Shown here in pieces: positions 59,997-64,000 of a stretch of 64,000 nt of DNA. A program made the translations under genes and the position numbers. The notes under the pieces were generated by a model, which had not been told where the DNA came from, did no database searches, and was given only the letters and a program-made list of their open reading frames with translations. Every line of letters starts with the position of its first letter. The stretch's first letter is position 1. This stretch comes from Paraburkholderia bannensis (GTDB lineage Bacteria; Pseudomonadota; Gammaproteobacteria; Burkholderiales; Burkholderiaceae): NCBI RefSeq assembly GCF_014200455.1, contig NZ_JACHBW010000009.1:124001-188000 (forward strand), written 5' to 3'.

Positions 59997-62231
59997 CTAG
60001 AAGTCGATCGTCGACGACAGCTCGACCGTGCGGCCCAGGCCCACGGCGATCTGGTTCGAGCCCGCCGCGCTCCAGTAGCGCTTGTTGGTGGCGTTCTCCA
60101 GATTGGCCTGCACGGAAACGCGCTTGCCATGCACGCGCGTTTCATAGCGCAGGCCCGCCGTGAAGAGCGTATAGCCGCCGATCCACGCCTGGTTCGCGCC
60201 GTTCACCGCGCGCGGGCCGGTGTAGTAGAGGCCGCCGTTGACGGCCAGCCCGGTGAGCGCGGGCACGCGGTATTCGGCGAACAGGCTGGCCGTCACATGC
60301 GGCGTGTTCTCGGGCACCTTGCCGAGCAGCGTGGGATCGCTCGATTCGGTGGTCTTCGCATCGAGATACATCGCGGACGCCGATACCGAAACATTGCGCA
60401 CCGGCTCGCCCTGCACGGAGAACTCCAGCCCGCGATAACGCGCCATGCCGTCGAGCGTATAGACGTTGCTGGTGTTGGTTTCCGCCGAAGGCTGGCGCAG
60501 GTTGAAGAGCGCAACCGAAACCAGCGTGTTGCCCGGCAGGCGCGTGCGCACGCCCACTTCCTCCTGACGGCTCACGGCGGCAGGCAGGATCTGGTAGGCG
60601 TTCGCGGCGGTCGCGGGTGCGCTGCCCGGCGATTCGAGCGCTTCCACATAGCTCGCGTAGACGCTGGTGTTGGGCGTCAGGCGGTACGTGATGCTGCCCG
60701 AAGGCGAGGTGCGGTTGATGTTCTGGCCCGGCGTGCCGGCCTGGGAGCTTGTGTACTGCGAGTAACGCACCGCACCCATCACCTGGAGACGGGAAGTCAG
60801 ATCGATCTGGTCGAACAGGTACAGGCCGCTATTGCGCACATGCTGGGCGTAAAACGCCTTGCTGGTGGCGCTGCGCGTGAGCTTCGCGATATCGATCGGA
60901 TCATAGAGATTCTGCGTCGCCGTATACGTGTAGGTCGTGAAATCCGGCTGGAACAGCCAGTTCTGCGTGCCGCCCACCGTGACCGTATGCGTGAACGGGC
61001 CGGTCTTGAAGTCGCCGTTCACTTCGGCGCGCACGTTCTTGTTCTCGTACATCTGACCGTTTTGCTGGCTGCCCTGCACCGTGCCCGTGCCGGTCGCCAC
61101 GTTGTACTTCTGGAACACCCACGCCCAGCGGTCGCGTCGCGTGATCGACTGGCCGATCGAGAAGTTCGCGCTCCAATGGTCGTTGAAGGTGTAATCGGCG
61201 CGCACGAGTTGCGAGGTGGCGCTCGCGTAGGTCGGGCGATTGTTGGGCACCAGCAGACGGCTGGGGTCGGGCATTGCGGGCAGCGTGATGACGCCGTTGA
61301 CGGCGGTGAGCGGCGCGATGCCGGCCTGTTCGACGATCTTCGTTTCGATGTGTTCGAGGTCGTATTGCAGCTTGAGCCGGCTGCTTACGCGCCAGTCGAA
61401 CGCGGCGCTGACGAACTTGCGGTAGCCGCGATCGCCTTCGATGGGTGTCTCGACGTGCTCGTCCATCGCATTCACACGGAGTCCGAATCGATCGTCAGGG
61501 CCGAAGCGACGCGCGATATCCACGGCCGCGCCAATCGAGCCGTTCGAATCGCCCAGCACGCTCAGGCTCGTCACCGGATCGCTGCCGGCGCGTTTCATCA
61601 CCATGTTGACGATGCCCGCCGGCACCGTGAAGCCATAGTAGAGCGCCGAGGCGCCCTTGAGCACTTCGACGCGCTCCTTGTCTTCCATCGGCATCCAGAT
61701 GTTGTTGTCGATGGGCAGCAGGCCGTCGATATAGAAGCTCGAACGGTTGTCCAGCGCGATGCCGCGTACCGAGAGGTTGTCGTAGGCGAGACCGTTGAGC
61801 TGCTGGCGCGAGACGCCGGCGACGTTGCGCACGGCGTCGAACAGGCCGGTCGCGCCCTGAGCGTCCAGCAGGTCGCGCGTGACGACGTTCACGGTCGCGG
61901 CCACGTCGAGTGCATCCTGGCCGCGATACTGGCCGGTTTCGACGCTCTTCGGCGCAAAGCCCTGGGTCTTGCCGCTGGTGATCTTGATCGGGGCGAGTTG
62001 TTGACCTGGCTGGCCTGGGTCTGCGGCAGATTTTTCGCCCGGTCTGGCGTTATCTGATTTCGCGTTCACGTCCGAGTCGGCGCTGGTGACGCTGCCCGCC
62101 GGAGCGTCGGCGGCCAGCGCGGGCTGGGTGGTCGGCCCCAGGCCGCCAATCGCGCCGATCACACCGGCGGCCAGCAATGCATTGATCAATCGGTGACGGC
62201 GGCCATGAAGGCCCTGTACGGCATACGACAT
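59997..62231 (-). CDS. TonB-dependent siderophore receptor
   Basis: A 744-residue outer-membrane receptor. Signal region to about residue 40 (QPALAAD), then a long acidic linker, a plug domain (ATVNVVTRDLLDAQGATGLFDAVRNVAGVS...LSVRGIALDNRSSFYIDGLLPIDNNIWMPMEDKERVEVLKGASALYYG) and a 22-strand barrel ending TVELSSTIDF with terminal Phe. This layout is of ferric-siderophore receptors. An extended signal helix with RRHR is visible. The TonB box is likely APIKIT. A Fur-like site lies about 115 bases upstream. No siderophore biosynthesis or ABC genes are adjacent, so the siderophore is probably taken from neighbours. Confidence 0.93.
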   Translation of the reverse strand: MSYAVQGLHGRRHRLINALLAAGVIGAIGGLGPTTQPALAADAPAGSVTSADSDVNAKSDNARPGEKSAADPGQPGQQLAPIKITSGKTQGFAPKSVETGQYRGQDALDVAATVNVVTRDLLDAQGATGLFDAVRNVAGVSRQQLNGLAYDNLSVRGIALDNRSSFYIDGLLPIDNNIWMPMEDKERVEVLKGASALYYGFTVPAGIVNMVMKRAGSDPVTSLSVLGDSNGSIGAAVDIARRFGPDDRFGLRVNAMDEHVETPIEGDRGYRKFVSAAFDWRVSSRLKLQYDLEHIETKIVEQAGIAPLTAVNGVITLPAMPDPSRLLVPNNRPTYASATSQLVRADYTFNDHWSANFSIGQSITRRDRWAWVFQKYNVATGTGTVQGSQQNGQMYENKNVRAEVNGDFKTGPFTHTVTVGGTQNWLFQPDFTTYTYTATQNLYDPIDIAKLTRSATSKAFYAQHVRNSGLYLFDQIDLTSRLQVMGAVRYSQYTSSQAGTPGQNINRTSPSGSITYRLTPNTSVYASYVEALESPGSAPATAANAYQILPAAVSRQEEVGVRTRLPGNTLVSVALFNLRQPSAETNTSNVYTLDGMARYRGLEFSVQGEPVRNVSVSASAMYLDAKTTESSDPTLLGKVPENTPHVTASLFAEYRVPALTGLAVNGGLYYTGPRAVNGANQAWIGGYTLFTAGLRYETRVHGKRVSVQANLENATNKRYWSAAGSNQIAVGLGRTVELSSTIDF

Positions 62232-62345
62232 CGAACCCAACCCCTGTTTTTTCTTGCGGACGCGCGCGGGCCGGCCTTCGCCGGAAAATCGGCAAAGCGC
62301 CGAGGTTTATGCCTCGCGGGTCAAGCTGTTTGAAAGTTCGAAATC

Positions 62346-62367
62346 ATAATGCGAATGATTCGTAATT
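62346..62367. promoter_or_regulatory. Fur-like box before the TonB receptor
   Basis: ATAATGCGAATGATTCGTAATT, with repeated AATG/ATTC hexamer-like units (also GCGAATG at 62369), resembles an imperfect Fur site. Placement upstream of a siderophore receptor supports it. Confidence 0.55.
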
Positions 62368-62429
62368 GCGAATGTAATTTCTATGCAGGGGTCGGATGTG
62401 GGCTGCTGACAACAAAGGAATAAATGGCG

Positions 62430-63380
62430 TCAGATGAGCAGTTCAAGCGAATGATAGAGCCGTCGCCGCTCGGGGTCTTGTGATGCTTCACCCGCTCGGA
62501 TCGCCTCCTTGAGGCAGTCGAGAAAGCATTCGGCGGCAGCGGAGAGCGGCACGCCGCGCCGTGCGACCACGCTCACCACGGTACGGTCGACTTCCTCCTG
62601 AAGCGCGAGCGCCTGAAGGTTCTCGCGCGCGAAGCGCGTCTCGACCAGCGGCCAGGGAAAGATGCTGACCATATTGGTGTTCATGATCAGCCCCATCGCC
62701 ACGATGAACGAATGCGCCAGATGCACGTTGCGGGGCAGCGGCAGGCCGTGGCGGCGGAATACGTCGTCGGTGACCATCTCCTTGCTGGCCGGGTCCCAGT
62801 TGAGCAGCCATTCGCATTCCTGCAGATCGGCGAGCGAATGCGCGTGTTCGAGCGGATGGCCTTTGCGCACGACCACGGCGGATTCGGTCGCGAAGATCGG
62901 CGTCTGCGAAAACTCGGTGTGCAGGGAAGCCGGTCCGGGTTTGCCGAGCGAGAAGTCGAGCGTGCCGTCGCGCAGGCGCGGCATGACGATATTCAGGAGT
63001 CCCTCGTAGAATTCAAGCTGCATGCCGGGCATGCGTTCACGAAAACGCGTGACCGCATCGGGCAGGAACGAGAGTGCGAGCCACGGCGTCACGCCGATCG
63101 AGAGCTTGCCGCCGCCACTGCCGCGCCGCGCATCCAGTTCATCCTGAGCGCGCGAGAGCTGGTGCACGATCGCGCGCGCATGCACAAGCAATGCCTGGCC
63201 GGCTTCGGTGAAGGCGATGCCGTTCGCATTGCGCGTCACCAGCGCGATTTGCTGTTCGGCCTCCAGCTCGCGCACGGCCTTGGTCGCGGCCGCCGGTGAG
63301 ATGCCGAGCGCGCGCGCCGCCGCGCGGATGCTGCCGGTATCGGCCATGGCGACGAGCGCCCGGAACTGATGGAACTTCAT
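62430..63380 (-). CDS. LysR-type regulator divergent from the M20 gene
   Basis: A 316-residue LysR protein: KFHQFRALVAMADTGSIRAAARALGISPAAATKAVRELE helix-turn-helix and a substrate domain with SIGVTPWLALSFLPDAVTRFRERMPGMQL. Divergent from a M20 amidohydrolase gene by 119 bases and thus its likely regulator. The effector is unknown; similar pairs act on N-acyl amino acid or aromatic amide catabolism. Confidence 0.9.
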   Translation of the reverse strand: MKFHQFRALVAMADTGSIRAAARALGISPAAATKAVRELEAEQQIALVTRNANGIAFTEAGQALLVHARAIVHQLSRAQDELDARRGSGGGKLSIGVTPWLALSFLPDAVTRFRERMPGMQLEFYEGLLNIVMPRLRDGTLDFSLGKPGPASLHTEFSQTPIFATESAVVVRKGHPLEHAHSLADLQECEWLLNWDPASKEMVTDDVFRRHGLPLPRNVHLAHSFIVAMGLIMNTNMVSIFPWPLVETRFARENLQALALQEEVDRTVVSVVARRGVPLSAAAECFLDCLKEAIRAGEASQDPERRRLYHSLELLI

Positions 63381-63499
63381 GAGGGAAAACCCGGGTGAAA
63401 ACCTGCGGTTGGCGGGCTAACCATTTTAGGGCTGTCGGCGAAAAATCGGCGTCATTATCCTGTGGCATCCAGTAATGACTGCGCTCCAGGAGACGACGG

Positions 63500-64000
<501 letters not shown>

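Noticed and set aside
59814..62057. 747-codon plus-strand open frame opposite the TonB receptor
   Set aside because: Antisense shadow; the receptor on the other strand has signal peptide, plug, barrel and terminal Phe.

Overview
The window looks like chromosomal DNA of a Burkholderiaceae bacterium of the Paraburkholderia/Caballeronia type. GC is high (long antisense open frames shadow most genes), and the cytochrome bo3 operon, trimeric porin, pcaHG/pcaQ, mmsAB and many LysR regulators all fit that group. No rRNA, tRNA, insertion sequence, phage gene or CRISPR array was seen. The last gene (an M20 amidohydrolase) runs off the right edge. The left edge starts in a Fur-type operator with no coding gene for 700 bases.

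Left third (1-21,900). A Fur box followed by a perfect intrinsic terminator and no ORF suggests an iron-controlled small RNA. Next is a lone NuoM-like proton-pumping subunit followed by cyoABCD, then an SGNH esterase. A reactive-electrophile defence module follows: a NemR-like TetR sensor (Cys106 and Lys175 kept), a DJ-1/PfpI glyoxalase-type protein, a YqjM-type old yellow enzyme, an ABM monooxygenase and a convergent AdhP-type dehydrogenase. The same TetR operator lies before the sensor and before the DJ-1 gene. A TPR/O-GlcNAc-transferase-like GT41 protein comes next, then a double-length UvrA behind a LexA box, a miniature H-NS-like protein lacking the DNA-hook arginine, and NnrU.

Middle (22,000-42,800). 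PcaHG with divergent PcaQ (beta-ketoadipate pathway). An XRE-cupin regulator and an ALDH7-type semialdehyde dehydrogenase share repeated GGAAAC dyads. After a membrane hydrolase, a lipoprotein and a porin, a four-gene overlapping operon encodes a CDP-alcohol phosphotransferase, a 2OG-Fe(II) oxygenase, a flippase-like membrane protein and a nucleotidyltransferase. Together they look like a complete pathway for making, modifying and moving an unidentified polar lipid; this is the best candidate for an undescribed system. Then come a DHA2 efflux pump, gamma-glutamyltransferase, and a flavin monooxygenase with its DUF2783 partner and a LuxR regulator.

Right third (42,900-64,000). A DedA-rhodanese fusion, an aldo/keto reductase, a beta-carbonic anhydrase, an MFS/LysR divergent pair and a BON protein. 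A valine-catabolism unit follows (LysR, MHS transporter, mmsA, mmsB), then a stand-alone squalene/phytoene synthase-like protein, an orphan BamA paralogue, a Fur-box-associated TonB-dependent siderophore receptor, and a LysR gene divergent from the truncated M20 peptidase. All assignments rest on reading motifs, gene order and signals by eye; no database search was run.
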